From Brevundimonas sp. NIBR10 (GTDB lineage: Bacteria > Pseudomonadota > Alphaproteobacteria > Caulobacterales > Caulobacteraceae), in contig NZ_CP115464.1 in NCBI RefSeq assembly GCF_027912515.1, positions 1,240,001 to 1,304,000 on the forward strand: DNA of 64,000 nt. The letters are read 5' to 3'. The first letter of the stretch is position 1. Each line of letters begins with the position of its first letter. This document shows positions 63,057 to 64,000 of the stretch, in pieces. The position numbers and the translations under genes were made by a program. The notes under the pieces were generated by a model. The model did not search any database and was not told where the DNA came from. It worked only from the letters and a program-made list of their open reading frames with translations.

Positions 63057-64000
63057 CCACACTTCATACCCTGTCCAACGGCGTTCGCGTCGTCTGTGAT
63101 CCGATGCCGGGCCTGCGCACCCTGGCCCTGTCCGTCGCCGTGCGCGGAGGCGCGCGCTGGGAGGCCGAGGCCCAGTCCGGCTGGTCGCACCTGCTGGAAC
63201 ACCTGGTCTTCAAGGGCGCAGGCGAGATGGCCGCGCGCGACATCGTCGAACGGATCGAGGCCGAGGGCGGATCGATCAACGCCGCCACCGGTTACGAGCG
63301 GACCAGTTTCGAGGTTCGGGCCCTGGACGGGTCACTCGGCCTGGCCATGCAGGTGGTGTCGGACCTGGTGTTCCGCCCCACCCTCGATCCCGTCGAGATC
63401 GAGCGCGAGAAGGACGTGGTGGCCCAGGAGATCGCCGAGGCCTTCGACACCCCTGACGACCAGGTGTTCGAGATGGCCCAGACCAGGGCCTTTGCCGGCC
63501 AGTCGATGGGGCGGCCGATCCTGGGTTCGGTCGAGAGCCTGAAGCCGGTGAAGCGCGAGTCGATCGGCGATTGGCGCGCGCGACTGTATTCGCCCGACCG
63601 GATGGTGGTGTCGGTGTCGGGCGCGGTGGACGCGGCCGAGCTTCTGGCCCTCGCCGAGCGCTGGTTCGGGGATGCGGTGGCGCGGGCGGCGGATGCGCCG
63701 GAACCGGCGAGCTTCGTGGGCGGGACGGCGACGCTGAGCCGCAAGATCGAACAGGCCAATCTGGTGTTCCAACTGCCGGCCCTGTCGGCGACCGATCCGG
63801 ACCTGCCGGCCATGCGGCTGTTCACCGAGATCCTGGGCGGCGGGATGGCGTCGCGGCTGTTCCAGAGCGCTCGCGAGGAACGGGGCCTGGCCTATGCCGT
63901 CGACGCCTATCACGAGGCCTATGAGGATACGGGCGTGCTGGGCATCTATGCCGGGGCGGCGGCGGACCGGGCGGTCGAACTGGCCCAGGTCTGCGCCGAC
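63053..64000 (+). CDS. M16-family zinc peptidase (3' end outside window)
   Basis: The frame opens after a stop at 63038-63040 and stays open to the window end (316 codons). The zinc site HLLEH (about residues 46-50, context SGWSHLLEHLVFKGAGEMAA) and the downstream Glu in EREKDVVAQEIAEA place it with the pitrilysin/processing-peptidase family. The natural N-terminus (xTTLHTLSNGVRVVCDPMPG) requires CTG at 63053, overlapping the surf1 stop as CTGA. The first downstream ATG would remove a conserved strand. Often follows surf1 and thrC; thrC is absent here. Confidence 0.9.
   Translation, partial: MTTLHTLSNGVRVVCDPMPGLRTLALSVAVRGGARWEAEAQSGWSHLLEHLVFKGAGEMAARDIVERIEAEGGSINAATGYERTSFEVRALDGSLGLAMQVVSDLVFRPTLDPVEIEREKDVVAQEIAEAFDTPDDQVFEMAQTRAFAGQSMGRPILGSVESLKPVKRESIGDWRARLYSPDRMVVSVSGAVDAAELLALAERWFGDAVARAADAPEPASFVGGTATLSRKIEQANLVFQLPALSATDPDLPAMRLFTEILGGGMASRLFQSAREERGLAYAVDAYHEAYEDTGVLGIYAGAAADRAVELAQVCAD

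Overview
This is a 64 kb piece of a high-GC alphaproteobacterial chromosome, most likely Brevundimonas or a close relative in the Caulobacterales. The evidence is gene content and order: the rimP-nusA-ylxR-infB-rbfA-truB-rpsO-pnp block, dnaN-recF close to hrcA-grpE and rph, a chvI-chvG-hprK-EIIA-HPr block, the ctaC-ctaD-ctaB-ctaG-ctaE cluster, and intergenic palindromes of the kind common in Caulobacterales. Third codon positions are very GC-rich, so long open frames lie antisense to nearly every gene. These were treated as shadows. I see no rRNA, tRNA, CRISPR array, prophage or insertion sequence. The window is mostly core chromosome with small accessory insertions.

Layout. 1-2.7 kb: a truncated gene, an exported protein, a LysE exporter and a lipoprotein. 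2.7-10.5 kb: the SRP RNA gene, nudC, dnaN, an opposite-strand lipoprotein, recF, hrcA-grpE and rph. 10.5-11.4 kb: a frame-broken lipoprotein gene and a small exported protein with a long Asp/Glu tract. 11.5-24.1 kb (minus strand): the translation and RNA superoperon read from rimP to pnp, with two envelope genes inserted between infB and rbfA and a lipoprotein between rbfA and truB. 24.2-28.5 kb: a ParDE-type toxin-antitoxin pair, a DUF1993 gene, bioY, trmB, a second small acidic exported protein, and metK behind a 22-bp palindrome. 28.5-34.9 kb: a membrane protein and a LuxR-type regulator with a puzzling two-frame region, an epoxide-hydrolase-like enzyme, a GGDEF/EAL protein, an exported protein, and a molybdopterin oxidoreductase with its cytochrome b. 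35-38.7 kb: HPr, EIIA-Man, HPr kinase and ChvG/ChvI. 38.8-54.3 kb: a large conserved protein, a zinc-ribbon protein, a BaiN-type flavoprotein, fabA-fabB, an SH3 protein, a 2-hydroxyacid dehydrogenase, an S9 peptidase, a MoeB/ThiF protein, a degenerate BLUF protein, hslV, glycosyltransferases and HMG-CoA lyase. 54.3-56 kb: a padR-DUF1700-DUF2807 operon. 56.3-64 kb: aa3-type cytochrome c oxidase structural and assembly genes, ending in a truncated M16 peptidase.

How genes work together. rimP, rbfA, truB, rpsO, infB, nusA and pnp serve ribosome maturation, translation initiation and RNA turnover. ctaB, ctaG, surf1 and a CoxF-like protein assemble the oxidase encoded by ctaC, ctaD and ctaE. hprK, EIIA and HPr form a regulatory phosphorelay without sugar permeases, next to the envelope-sensing ChvG/ChvI pair. 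Many neighbours overlap by 4 bases at stop/start, which implies translational coupling.

The most unusual observations are: (1) two unlinked genes for small acidic exported proteins share the same leader architecture (6-bp hairpin, exactly 7 nt, then GGGGGACTACCT, one base, ATGA), with different but self-complementary hairpin sequences; (2) a ~250-bp stretch of the LuxR-type regulator gene whose codon signature belongs to another frame on the same strand; (3) three copies of a short intergenic hairpin repeat with compensatory stem changes; (4) an intrinsic terminator directly in front of rimP; (5) an M16 peptidase gene that appears to start with CTG.
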